NCBI RefSeq assembly: GCF_018448885.1
Contig: NZ_RCWB01000011.1
Location: 1 to 64,000, forward strand
Reading direction: 5' to 3'
DNA from: Photorhabdus caribbeanensis
GTDB lineage: Bacteria; Pseudomonadota; Gammaproteobacteria; Enterobacterales; Enterobacteriaceae
DNA: 64,000 bases
The notes under the pieces are model-generated. The model worked only from the letters and a program-made list of their open reading frames with translations. It ran no database searches and was not told where the DNA came from. Of this stretch, positions 1 through 7,170 are shown one piece after another (the first letter of the stretch is position 1; each line of letters starts with the position of its first letter). The position numbers and the translations under genes were made by a program.

Positions 1-2
1 TG

Positions 3-1796
3 GGCCGGCTGTTAACCGTGGACTCCCCGGACAGCACCCTGCATTTTGAATACGACGAGCAGGACCGGATAGTGCGGGAAATCCAGCCGCACGGAGAGAT
101 TCTGCGTCACTACCCGGATACCCGCACCGCAGAACGGCAGTTATTCACCGGCGAAACAGCGCCGGTTGCCGGTCCGGCCCGGTTTAGCGGCCAGACCCGC
201 CTCTGCCGCTGGCAGAGCCGGCGGGAGGTTAACCGGGTGGGGGAACTGATTAAGCTGACGCTGGCGGAGCAGGCGCCCCTGACCCTGGAACGGGATGACG
301 CCGGCCGGGATACGGGCCGTTATGTGGACGGGGGATTTATTCTGCGCCAGCAGTACAGCCTGATGGGCCAGTTAACCGCGCAACGGGCAGGCCGCAACCC
401 CTACTTTTTCCGGCCGGCTGAACCGGACGAGATTGAGGGCCCCGCTTACGCGGGGGTGGCGCGCCGGTATGAATACGATGCCGCGCTGAACCTGACCGCC
501 GCCAGTGATGACGGACAGCCGTTAAATTATCTCCTCAACGGCAACGGCCAGGTGATTTCGGTGGGGGAAGGCCGGACACTGCGGGAGCATTATCAGTATG
601 ATGAAACGGGGTACCCGTCAAGACGGTTTGACGGGGTGCAGGAGATTATGGGGGAAACCCTCTATCAGGAGGGCCACCGCCTGAACTGGGTGGGCTCGCA
701 CCGGTTTGTTTACGACCGGGCCGGCCGCATGCAGGAGAAACAGTTTTTAGCGGAAGGGTGCCGGCTGGCGCTGACGAAATACCGGTGGAACAGCCAGAAT
801 CAGCTGACCGGCCTTATCACCCCGGACGGGATACCGTGGGAATATCGCTATGACGCCTTCGGGCGGCGGACAGAAAAACGGTGTATCCCGAGCGGTAAGC
901 GGACCACGTATGTGTGGGATGGCGACGTGCCAGCAGAAATCCGCGAATATCAGCACGGCCGGCTGAAAATGATCCGCCATCTGGTGTTTGACGGCTGGGA
1001 ACTGGTGGCGCAGCAGACGCAACAGTTTACGCTTAATCTGGACAACCGGGTGGAACTGATGGCCGGGGAAGTGGAGACTCAGTATGCGGTCAGCGCCCCG
1101 ACCGGCGAGCCGCTGGCGCTGTTCGACCCGACGGGTAAACGGGTGTGGCGGCGGCCGAAGCAGTCCCTGTACGGGCTGCGGCTGGGCGGACACGGCGAAA
1201 ACCCGCAACTGGACCCGGGCCTCCGATTCGCCGGGCAACTTTTTGATGAGGAAAGTGGTTTATTTTATAACCGGTTCAGGTATTATTTGCCGGAAGGCTG
1301 TTGTTACCTGAGTGCCGATCCTACGGGCCTCTGGGGTGGTGAGAACCCATATTCATACGTCAAAAATCCCACAGGATGGATTGATCCACTGGGGCTTAAA
1401 CCTAAATGTACAAAAGGATTTGACCAAAAAGACAGGATAACTCAGAGATGGACAGATGAACTTACAGGTAAAAAACCTGCTGATGTAAATGCGCATCTTA
1501 CAAGTCGTGGGTGGGAAAAAACTTATCCTCAAGCTGGTAATCCGAACGCAATTCAACATGTTCAATATGTTAAAACAACTAAATCTGGTACTACATATAA
1601 GCTAGATTATCACCCTGGAGGTAATGCTAAGCAGCCAAATATTCATGGAAATGACTATTGGAAAGTATATAAAGTTAATAATAAAGGTGAAGATATTGTA
1701 TTCGGACGTATAGGACATGGGGATTTTAAAAATTATGATCTAATAAAAGACTCTCCAGTATATGTTGACCGTATTTTAGTAAATGGAGGAATGTAG
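3..1796 (+). CDS. Rhs-family polymorphic toxin, 3' part (cut by left window edge)
   Basis: The reading frame is open to the left edge (it reads GRLLTV before the GTG at 18), so the true start lies outside the window and 597 codons are visible. The first ~465 residues are Rhs/YD-repeat core, with repeated Y-D motifs (FEYDEQDR, YEYDAAL, YQYDETG, YRYDAFGRR) ending in the family boundary motif NPTGWIDPLGL. In known Rhs proteins this core forms a shell that encloses a toxic C-terminal tip, often delivered by type VI secretion. The ~130-residue tip after nt 1397 is AT-rich, unlike the GC-rich core, and contains the stretches ELTGKKPADVNAHL, DYHPGG, HGNDYWKVY and GRIGHGDF. I do not place it in a toxin family with confidence. 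The next gene is probably its immunity gene. Confidence 0.9.
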   Translation, partial: GRLLTVDSPDSTLHFEYDEQDRIVREIQPHGEILRHYPDTRTAERQLFTGETAPVAGPARFSGQTRLCRWQSRREVNRVGELIKLTLAEQAPLTLERDDAGRDTGRYVDGGFILRQQYSLMGQLTAQRAGRNPYFFRPAEPDEIEGPAYAGVARRYEYDAALNLTAASDDGQPLNYLLNGNGQVISVGEGRTLREHYQYDETGYPSRRFDGVQEIMGETLYQEGHRLNWVGSHRFVYDRAGRMQEKQFLAEGCRLALTKYRWNSQNQLTGLITPDGIPWEYRYDAFGRRTEKRCIPSGKRTTYVWDGDVPAEIREYQHGRLKMIRHLVFDGWELVAQQTQQFTLNLDNRVELMAGEVETQYAVSAPTGEPLALFDPTGKRVWRRPKQSLYGLRLGGHGENPQLDPGLRFAGQLFDEESGLFYNRFRYYLPEGCCYLSADPTGLWGGENPYSYVKNPTGWIDPLGLKPKCTKGFDQKDRITQRWTDELTGKKPADVNAHLTSRGWEKTYPQAGNPNAIQHVQYVKTTKSGTTYKLDYHPGGNAKQPNIHGNDYWKVYKVNNKGEDIVFGRIGHGDFKNYDLIKDSPVYVDRILVNGGM

Positions 1797-1798
1797 AC

Positions 1799-2266
1799 AT
1801 GTTAAATTTTTCCGCAGAAATAATATCATGTCATTCAATCGGAAATGTATTATTAAACAATAACATTTCCGATTATACAAATGAAATTTATTCTGATTTC
1901 AGTGTTGAATATAAAGAATATTGCTTGCCTGATAATAGTAAAAGATATGCATACATCCTTAACAAAACCCTAACCATATCAACCAATTCAAATGGAATTA
2001 TATTTTCCATAGGGTGTAACCAAAATTATAAAGGCTTATATAAAAACCATTTATATGCAGGGCAATCAATGGGGGATGTGATTAACCTTACAAAGCGTCA
2101 AAGAATATTTAATGGCTCTATTATTATAGATGATGATTTTGGCTTTTTATTCGTATTACCATCTCCTTTTGATGAAATAGCTGATAATATTTCCAATATT
2201 CCATTGGACTTGGAATTAAACGAAATATATATTGGTGATTATTCATCATGGAATCTTTATAAATAA
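1799..2266 (+). CDS. Putative immunity protein for the first Rhs tip
   Basis: This 155-residue acidic protein has no signal peptide and is not recognised. Its ATG lies two bases after the Rhs stop codon, and its GGAGGA ribosome site is inside the last codons of the Rhs gene, so the two are co-translated. A strong terminator follows. Small, AT-rich, toxin-adjacent genes of this kind are the usual immunity partners of Rhs toxins; the function here is inferred from position only. Confidence 0.7.
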   Translation: MLNFSAEIISCHSIGNVLLNNNISDYTNEIYSDFSVEYKEYCLPDNSKRYAYILNKTLTISTNSNGIIFSIGCNQNYKGLYKNHLYAGQSMGDVINLTKRQRIFNGSIIIDDDFGFLFVLPSPFDEIADNISNIPLDLELNEIYIGDYSSWNLYK

Positions 2267-2271
2267 AAATC

Positions 2272-2312
2272 TCTGGCACATCTTCCTATTAAAGATGTGC
2301 CAGAATATTTTT
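2272..2312 (+). terminator. Rho-independent terminator after the first Rhs/immunity pair
   Basis: A perfect 13-bp stem (tctggcacatctt / aagatgtgccaga) with a 7-nt loop is followed by a T-rich tract. Its sequence differs from the hairpin shared by the later modules. Confidence 0.85.
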
Positions 2313-2370
2313 ATTATTAGTGGGTTTGCATAATAAGTACATCATGGCTATATTAAAAAGCCGGAAAGAT

Positions 2371-2498
2371 CGGTCGCGGTAGGAATAGCCGTTACCGGCT
2401 ACTCCCCCGCACAGATCCGGACGTGCGCAACTAACGCATCCGGCTCCCACCTCGGGTGTTTGGCGTAAAAGCGCTGCAAAGGATAAGGGTGCACAATT
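2371..2498 (-). mobile_element. Group II intron 3' end remnant (domains V-VI)
   Basis: Read on the minus strand, 2447-2413 has the form of a group II intron domain V (GAGCCGGAUGCG...CGUCCGGAUCU). It is followed at 2404-2381 by a 9-bp hairpin (GGAGUAGCC/GGCUAUUCC) consistent with domain VI. No reverse-transcriptase ORF or intron 5' end is present, so this is a fragment. Its 3' end abuts half of the terminator sequence (aaagccggaaagatc) used elsewhere in this array, and its other side abuts the next Rhs core fragment at about 2500. Fold and family are judged by eye. Confidence 0.6.
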
Positions 2499-2555
2499 CT
2501 GTGGGATGGGGATACCCCAGCAGAAATCCGCGAGTATCAGCACGGCAGGCTGAAG

Positions 2556-3389
2556 ATGATCCGCCATCTGGTGTTTGACGGCTGGGAACTGGTGGCGCAG
2601 CAGACGCAGGCGTTTACGCTTAATCTGGATAACCGGGTGGAGCTGATAGCCGGGGAGGTGCAGACCCAGTATGCGGTCAGCGCCCCGACCGGCGAGCCGC
2701 TGGCGCTGTTCGACCCGACGAGTAAACGGGTGTGGCGACGGCCGAAGCAGTCCCTGTACGGGCTGCGGCTGGGCGGACACGGCGAGAACCCGCAACTGGA
2801 CCCGGGCCTCAGATTTGCCGGGCAACTTTTTGATGAGGAATCAGGGCTTTGCTACAATCGGCACCGCTATTATTTGCCAGAAGCGACGTGCTACCTCAGC
2901 CCTGATCCTTTGGGGTTAGCAGGAGGAGTAAATCCTTACAGTTACGTGCATAATCCGACGGGTTGGATCGACCCACTGGGGCTGGCTGGTTGTGATCCTC
3001 AAATTAATGCTGAGCATGTTTTTCATGGTGAAATAAATCGGAGAGGAAGAGCAGTCGGTTTTCACCACGAAGCGAGTATAGGTCATCAAAGGAAAGCCCG
3101 TATCACTGAAATTACAAATCCTCCAAATACACATGGTGTTTATCAAGGAAGAGTTGAAGTGTTTAATGCTAGAACAAACCAATGGGTAGCAAAAGGACCT
3201 GATTCAACATTTTTCCCTCAATCTTGGAATCGACAACAGGTAATGTCAGAGATCAGAGGAGCTTATAAAAACGGCACCATACAGCCGAATGGAAAATGGT
3301 CAGGAACTTCTCCTAGTGGAGTTAAGATAGAAGGATGGCTTGACGCTTCAGGCAATATAAATACCGCGTTCCCAAAATACATTGATTAG
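2556..3389 (+). CDS. Displaced Rhs C-terminal module with EndoU-like RNase tip
   Basis: Homology to the Rhs core begins at about 2501 (LWDGDTPAEIREY, in frame), but the first ATG is at 2556 and no ribosome site precedes it, so this looks like an orphan module rather than an expressed full gene. The core part repeats nt ~911-1397 of the first Rhs gene and ends at PTGWIDPLGLAG (nt ~2990). The ~130-residue tip has HVFHGEINRRG, GFHH and the closing stretch GVKIEGWLDASGNINTAFP, which match the bacterial EndoU nuclease family (PF14436) known from contact-dependent toxins. EndoU toxins cleave RNA. The family call is from memory of motifs. Confidence 0.7.
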   Translation: MIRHLVFDGWELVAQQTQAFTLNLDNRVELIAGEVQTQYAVSAPTGEPLALFDPTSKRVWRRPKQSLYGLRLGGHGENPQLDPGLRFAGQLFDEESGLCYNRHRYYLPEATCYLSPDPLGLAGGVNPYSYVHNPTGWIDPLGLAGCDPQINAEHVFHGEINRRGRAVGFHHEASIGHQRKARITEITNPPNTHGVYQGRVEVFNARTNQWVAKGPDSTFFPQSWNRQQVMSEIRGAYKNGTIQPNGKWSGTSPSGVKIEGWLDASGNINTAFPKYID

Positions 3390-3399
3390 TAGAGGATGT

Positions 3400-3717
3400 A
3401 TGAGATTTTTTATTGATAAAGATGGATACCCCGAAGTGGATCTTGGTTATGAATATCATGTATTGGCAGACTTTTTAAGTGGTGATATTCAAGGTAGTTT
3501 ACGTGGTGTAAATGAATATCTTGATTTATGTGAATCGGTTAAAAATGGAGAATTACTGCAATGGGAAGGCACTGGCAATGCCCATACTGTCACTATCAAA
3601 CTGGATAGCGTCGAGATTTTTAATGAGTACACCGAAGAGAGCTTAACAATCTCAACGATAGAAGAGTTCAGAAGCTATCTTGAAAAGTGGAAAGAATTAC
3701 TTTTGAGTAGAAAATAA
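3400..3717 (+). CDS. Putative immunity protein for the EndoU-like tip
   Basis: The frame is open from a TTG at 3382 that overlaps the tip stop codon. The ATG at 3400 is preferred because AGAGG lies just upstream (3391-3395), giving 105 residues. The protein is acidic and its pattern (DLGYEYHVLADFLSGDIQG, a central W, then EEFRSYLEKW) faintly recalls the YacL/UPF0231 family. Position directly after the toxin tip and before a terminator supports an immunity role; no function is shown by the sequence alone. Confidence 0.65.
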   Translation: MRFFIDKDGYPEVDLGYEYHVLADFLSGDIQGSLRGVNEYLDLCESVKNGELLQWEGTGNAHTVTIKLDSVEIFNEYTEESLTISTIEEFRSYLEKWKELLLSRK

Positions 3718-3724
3718 ACACTAG

Positions 3725-3762
3725 AAAGCCGGAAAGATCCCCGTGATCTTCCGGCTTTTTTA
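3725..3762 (+). terminator. Shared-type terminator hairpin after second module
   Basis: The hairpin aaagccggaaagatc...gatcttccggcttttt is followed by a T run. It is the first complete copy of a hairpin that recurs after each later immunity gene. Confidence 0.85.
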
Positions 3763-3798
3763 TCTAGTTCCCATTCAGCACATTAAACATTCCGTCTT

Positions 3799-4236
3799 TA
3801 TAGTTACGTTCATAATCCGACGGGTTGGATCGACCCACTAGGACTTGCTGGTGAAAATGTATTTATTCACTATACAAATAAAGCGGGTTTTGACGGCATT
3901 ATGAAGAGCGGTGTTCTTCATCCAAACGTCAGTGGAAAAGTTTATATAACTGATGTACTAATGTCTCCAAAAGATGTAATGAGAGACTTATTGATAAACA
4001 ACCCCAATCATATAGGACGAGGAGACTATGCGATTATTTTCAAAATAGATCCAGGGGAAAGAGGAAATATCCGCTCACCTTCTAGATTAGAATATACTCA
4101 TGAAGGAAAGTTGAAATTGAATAATATTCTGTATGCCGGTAAAAACCCATATGCCATATTAGAACATCTTGATTATGATACGAGACTCAAACTCACTGAT
4201 AATCAAGTTAAAATCAGAAAGTGCGGAGGAAAATAA
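3799..4236 (+). pseudogene. Orphan Rhs tip, HYD1-type ADP-ribosyltransferase-like
   Basis: Only ~20 codons of Rhs core remain (YSYVHNPTGWIDPLGLAG from nt 3799), directly fused in frame to an AT-rich tip. No start codon lies upstream of the ATG at 3901, which is already inside the tip. The tip begins with VFIHYTNKAGFDGIMKSG followed by VYITD, resembling the His-Tyr start and Tyr-containing strand of the Tox-ART-HYD1 group of ADP-ribosyltransferase toxins. It is therefore probably a silent donor cassette rather than an expressed gene. The family assignment is moderate. Confidence 0.6.
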
Positions 4237-4556
4237 TGAAGCACGAATCTATTCAATTAGCAAGGGAAGAGGTGAATGCAATAATCAAGCTGATCCTTTA
4301 CATAAAGTTTGAATGTGAAGATCCTGGAACATTGATATATTCAAGTAGTCCTTTGATAAATTCAGCATTGGAAAAAATGTTGAATATGTATGGTTATAAG
4401 GATGATTGGGATAAAGTTTTTTCAAAATTTCTAGAAGCAGATAAGAATTTTGTAATCAAAAGAGTCGAATATTTAGAAAAACATGAAAATAGTCCTCTTG
4501 ATGAGGGAATTAAGCAGCAAATCTTATCAAATCATGCGTATCCATATAAGTGGTAG
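4236..4556 (+). CDS. Putative immunity protein for the ART-like tip
   Basis: The ATG at 4236 shares one base with the tip stop codon (TAATG) and has a strong GGAGGA ribosome site at 4225-4230. A GTG at 4221 is in frame but overlaps that site, so the ATG is chosen, giving 106 residues. The protein is acidic, probably helical and not recognised (ends NHAYPYKW). The translational coupling and the terminator immediately after support a toxin-immunity cassette. Confidence 0.65.
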   Translation: MKHESIQLAREEVNAIIKLILYIKFECEDPGTLIYSSSPLINSALEKMLNMYGYKDDWDKVFSKFLEADKNFVIKRVEYLEKHENSPLDEGIKQQILSNHAYPYKW

Positions 4557-4565
4557 TTAATAATT

Positions 4566-4607
4566 AACAAAGCCGGAAAGATCCCCGTGATCTTTCCGGC
4601 TTTGTTA
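4566..4607 (+). terminator. Shared-type terminator hairpin after third module
   Basis: The near-perfect hairpin aacaaagccggaaagatc-cccgt-gatctttccggctttgtt is followed by atttttat. It also forms the left end of a 300-bp direct repeat. Confidence 0.88.
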
Positions 4608-4788
4608 TTTTTATACTTAAAATAAATATTTTACAGGGTTGACCTTATATATTAAATATATAAATTAAAATCACGAAAATATAAAATAAATAATAAGATA
4701 AACAAAGAAATAATATAGAAAAATATAAGATTCATAGTAAATATATACATAGACTATATTTTAGCTATTTTATTCTGTTTTTTCTCTG

Positions 4789-4824
4789 AAACAGCAAAAA
4801 GCCGGAATCGCTTCCGGCCTGTTT
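4789..4824. terminator. Bidirectional hairpin, copy 1
   Basis: The hairpin has an outer stem aaacag/ctgttt and an inner stem gccggaa-tcgc-ttccggc. It sits just beyond the 3' end of the small minus-strand gene remnant, so it probably served as that gene's terminator. An identical copy is at 5829-5864. Confidence 0.7.
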
Positions 4825-4829
4825 CTTTC

Positions 4830-4859
4830 TTACCGTGGTGAATATTCACGGTAAGCTAG
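4830..4859 (-). pseudogene. 3' remnant of the small minus-strand gene
   Basis: The minus strand reads LAYREYSPR then stop, matching the last residues of the intact small gene at 5870-6067 (LAYHGYSPR). The remainder is missing; toxin-module sequence takes over within a few bases. Confidence 0.6.
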
Positions 4860-4877
4860 CGCCGACTGGTTAGTGCA

Positions 4878-5081
4878 ATGGCAAGGCATCAAGGTAATCA
4901 CAATGGTTACTTTAAGGCTATTAAAAATGTACCAGACAAAATAGACTTAAACCAGTCTGTTAATAAGATATCGAAACAGGTTGCTGATATACAAAATTTA
5001 GCTAAGAAAGGAATGATAAATGGAACACCAATAAGAGCTAAAGATAACTCGAAAGGAAAAGCGAAAATAAGAAGTTTATAA
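4878..5081 (+). pseudogene. Truncated toxin tip, end of an AHH/HNH-type nuclease
   Basis: A 67-codon frame whose start (RHQGNHNGYFKAI) resembles the second conserved block of AHH-family HNH nucleases (H-x-G-x-H-x-x-Y). The first catalytic block, the Rhs core and any credible ribosome site are missing, so this is the tail of a toxin tip. It is followed by a likely immunity gene, as in the other modules. The AHH assignment rests on a short motif. Confidence 0.45.
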
Positions 5082-5089
5082 CTGAACCA

Positions 5090-5586
5090 ATGAATTTTTT
5101 ATTTTCAGATAATCTTTTATCAGGGGGCGTAAAAGCACCTTCTGATATTATCCTATTGGAAGATAAAGACAAATCCCTCAGATTATCATTAAGTCAAGAT
5201 TTACCAGATGGATATTTAGTCTGGCAAGATCTTATAGAAAATAGCGTTGGTGAATTTTCTTTAAAAGATAACTATTCTGAAGCTGAAGATTACTTAGAAG
5301 ATATTGACGAAGAATACAGTGACTTACAAGAGGAAAAGACATTAATTTATAGAAAATCTAAAATAAAAAAACAAATACAGAATACGATGATTTTTATTTT
5401 GAAATTTTAGATGAAGTCTATTATCAACTAAACATGTTATCTATTCAAAGGTATATATTAGGTGAACAAAAAGAATCAATCTTGGAAAAGATCTTTGAGA
5501 TATATAAAGAAGGGTTGTATCCATGCGGAATGACTAAGGATGAAAAAATAGTCGCCTTTAATCCAATGATATTAAAAACTAGTTGA
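5090..5586 (+). pseudogene. Frameshifted putative immunity gene
   Basis: The first frame (5090-5410) encodes 106 residues, ending soon after a run of seven A. The -1 frame continues without interruption from that run (KKTNTEYDDFYFEILDEVYYQLN...) to a stop at 5584-5586, and one extra A would join the two into a protein of about 165 residues. The A run is phased as A AAA AAA, a sequence also able to promote ribosomal -1 slippage, so a loss-of-function indel and recoding are both possible. The protein is very acidic and unrecognised. It follows the truncated tip by 8 bases and precedes a degenerate copy of the shared terminator. Confidence 0.6.
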
Positions 5587-5607
5587 TATAGAAAACATAT
5601 TCTCATG

Positions 5608-5646
5608 AAAAGCCGGAAAGATCCTCGTTATCTTTCCAACTTTGTT
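5608..5646 (+). terminator. Degenerate copy of the shared terminator hairpin
   Basis: The left arm aaagccggaaagat is intact but the right arm reads atctttccaacttt, so the outer pairs are broken. It begins the second copy of the 300-bp direct repeat. Confidence 0.6.
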
Positions 5647-5910
5647 ATTTTTATGCTTAAAATAAATATTTTACAGGGTTGGTCTTATATATTAAATATA
5701 TAAATTAAAATCGCGAAAATATAAAATAAATAAGAAGATAAACAAAGTAATAATATAGAAAAATATAAGATTAATGGTAAATATATATATAAGCTATATT
5801 TTAGCTATTTTATTCTGTTTTTTCTCTGAAACAGCAAAAAGCCGGAATCGCTTCCGGCCTGTTTCTTTCTTACCGTGGCGAATACCCATGATACGCCAGT
5901 GCCGACTGGA
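5611..5910. repeat. 300-bp direct repeat, copy 2
   Basis: This is the second copy of the repeat at 4571-4870, offset exactly 1040 bp. Its right end runs into the intact small minus-strand gene, whereas copy 1 runs into the toxin module. Confidence 0.9.
5829..5864 (-). terminator. Hairpin terminator of the small minus-strand gene
   Basis: The same hairpin as at 4789-4824 lies 5 bases beyond the stop codon of the gene at 5870-6067. Read on the minus strand it is followed by a T-rich stretch. Confidence 0.75.
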
Positions 5911-6067
5911 GCCGCCCTATCGCGGCCTTGATAACCCAGGCTTCCGTATCATCAACCGCACAGGCGCGTATCTCCGCCCAGTTCAGCCGTTTAACCAGTT
6001 GAGCCAGGGCCAGCGCTTCAAGGTGGGTTAACTGAATGTCCTGCAAATGTTCAATCGCTATCGTCAT
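5870..6067 (-). CDS. Small conserved hypothetical protein (DUF7706-like), 65 aa
   Basis: The start ATG at 6067 has a GGGGAG ribosome site 8-9 bases upstream. The protein (MTIAIEHLQDIQLTHLEALA... ending YHGYSPR) has the pattern of a small family seen next to Rhs and phage-like genes (EALALAQ-x-VKR, A-V-D-D-x-E-A, G-Y-x-P-R end). Its function is unknown to me. The gene runs opposite to the toxin modules, and two other 3' ends of the same gene survive at 4830-4859 and 7216-7245, so it was duplicated together with the modules. Its GC content is like the Rhs core rather than the tips. Confidence 0.7.
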   Translation of the reverse strand: MTIAIEHLQDIQLTHLEALALAQLVKRLNWAEIRACAVDDTEAWVIKAAIGRLQSALAYHGYSPR

Positions 6068-6154
6068 CTCATGCTCTCCCCTTAACCCGCAAAACCGGTT
6101 ATCAGCGCCCCGACCGGCGAGCCGCTGGCGCTGTTCGACCCGGCAGGCAAGCGG

Positions 6155-6727
6155 GTGTGGCGGCGGCCGAAGCAGTCCCTGTACGGGCTGCGACTGGGCG
6201 GATACGGCGAGAACCCGCAACTGGACCCGGGCCTCCGATTCGCCGGGCAACTTTTTGATGAAGAAAGTGGTTTATTTTATAATCGGTTCCGCTATTATTT
6301 GCCGGAAGCGACGTGTTACCTCAACCCTGACCCGCTAGGGATAAATGGGGGTCTGAATCCGTATGCGTACGTCCATAATCCTACCGGATGGGTTGATCCT
6401 CTGGGTCTTGCTGGCTGTCCAGCAGTTAAAGACTCGTTTGAACAAGCTAGAAATAAGGCATTAAATTGGCTTACAGATAGAGAATTTAAAGCAGAGAAAG
6501 TGAACACTGGTAAGTTTGGTTCTACAAAGAACCAGTCTGTCGGAATGACTACCGCTGATGGAAAAACAGGTTTTAGAATTGAATATGATGAAAGAAGCGG
6601 TGCCCATATTAATGTCTTTAGTGGAAAAGAAAAAGGTGAACATTTCCTTTTTGACTCTACTGAGAAAACAGTCACTAAACTGCAAAAGCTATTTGAGCTT
6701 CCATCAAAACCGTGGAGAGGCTCATGA
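6155..6727 (+). CDS. Displaced Rhs C-terminal module with unassigned toxin tip
   Basis: Core homology begins at about 6102 (ISAPTGEPLALFDP in frame); the first possible start is the GTG at 6155, without a ribosome site. About 100 codons of core end at NPTGWVDPLGLAG, followed by a ~103-residue AT-rich tip with KTGFRIEYDERSGAHINVF and GEHFLFD. A G-x-H-I-N-V stretch of this kind occurs in several polymorphic nuclease toxins, but I cannot assign a family. The upstream side abuts the 5' region of the small minus-strand gene, so the module probably lacks a promoter for translation as a full Rhs. Confidence 0.65.
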   Translation: MWRRPKQSLYGLRLGGYGENPQLDPGLRFAGQLFDEESGLFYNRFRYYLPEATCYLNPDPLGINGGLNPYAYVHNPTGWVDPLGLAGCPAVKDSFEQARNKALNWLTDREFKAEKVNTGKFGSTKNQSVGMTTADGKTGFRIEYDERSGAHINVFSGKEKGEHFLFDSTEKTVTKLQKLFELPSKPWRGS

Positions 6728-7161
6728 CTCTTGATGAAGAAATTAGAAATGAAATCAATCAACAACCTAATCCTCCAGTAATAATAGATGATTGGGAAGA
6801 AATAGCCGATTCTTTATCAGATTCTTTTGAATGGAAAGGCTCTAAGATAGATTGGTCAAAAACCAATAATCATCAAAGTTGTTTATATACGAAAGATGAT
6901 GATTTGGAACTATTAATGAATAAATTTGTTGAAGATCATTCTATTAACAAGGTTATATCTAGCAGTAAAACGATTTATTATATAAATGATTCATCTTTAG
7001 ACTTTGCAATCGCTATGAATCCAGAGCAATTCCATGCTATTTCTTTGCTTGTTATTAATAATGTGCCACAACATCATTATTTTTTTGATGAAAATAAAAA
7101 ATGGTGCTTTGTTATTAGCTCTGAAGGATATATAGATTTTGGGTTCTCTAATTTATCCTAA
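6724..7161 (+). CDS. Putative immunity protein for the last Rhs tip
   Basis: The ATG at 6724 overlaps the tip stop codon (ATGA) and has a GGAGAGG ribosome site at 6713-6719; the in-frame GTG at 6712 lies inside that site and is rejected. The 145-residue protein is acidic, with a W-rich middle and a YHYFF-like stretch, and has no signal peptide or recognised family. The coupling with the tip and the terminator after it support an immunity role. Confidence 0.65.
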   Translation: MTLDEEIRNEINQQPNPPVIIDDWEEIADSLSDSFEWKGSKIDWSKTNNHQSCLYTKDDDLELLMNKFVEDHSINKVISSSKTIYYINDSSLDFAIAMNPEQFHAISLLVINNVPQHHYFFDENKKWCFVISSEGYIDFGFSNLS

Positions 7162-7170
7162 AACATATTA

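Larger units (their letters stand above)
4571..4870. repeat. 300-bp direct repeat, copy 1
   Basis: This aligns without gaps to 5611-5910 at a fixed offset of 1040 bp, with only scattered substitutions. It contains a terminator hairpin, ~180 bp of AT-rich sequence, a second hairpin (4789-4824) and the 3' end of a small minus-strand gene. The two copies bracket the fourth toxin module. Confidence 0.9.

Noticed and set aside
747-1238. Minus-strand frame beginning MPGESEARVQLRV, recurring at 2289-2825 and 5870-6250
   Set aside because: It is the antisense of the Rhs core. It recurs only because the core fragments recur; in the last case the true gene is the shorter 5870-6067 frame.
1-1796. Assignment of the first gene as a TccC-type Tc toxin subunit
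   Set aside because: The core ends in the enterobacterial Rhs motif N-P-T-G-W-I-D-P-L-G-L rather than the TccC boundary, and no tcaB/tcdB-type gene is near; Rhs is the better fit.
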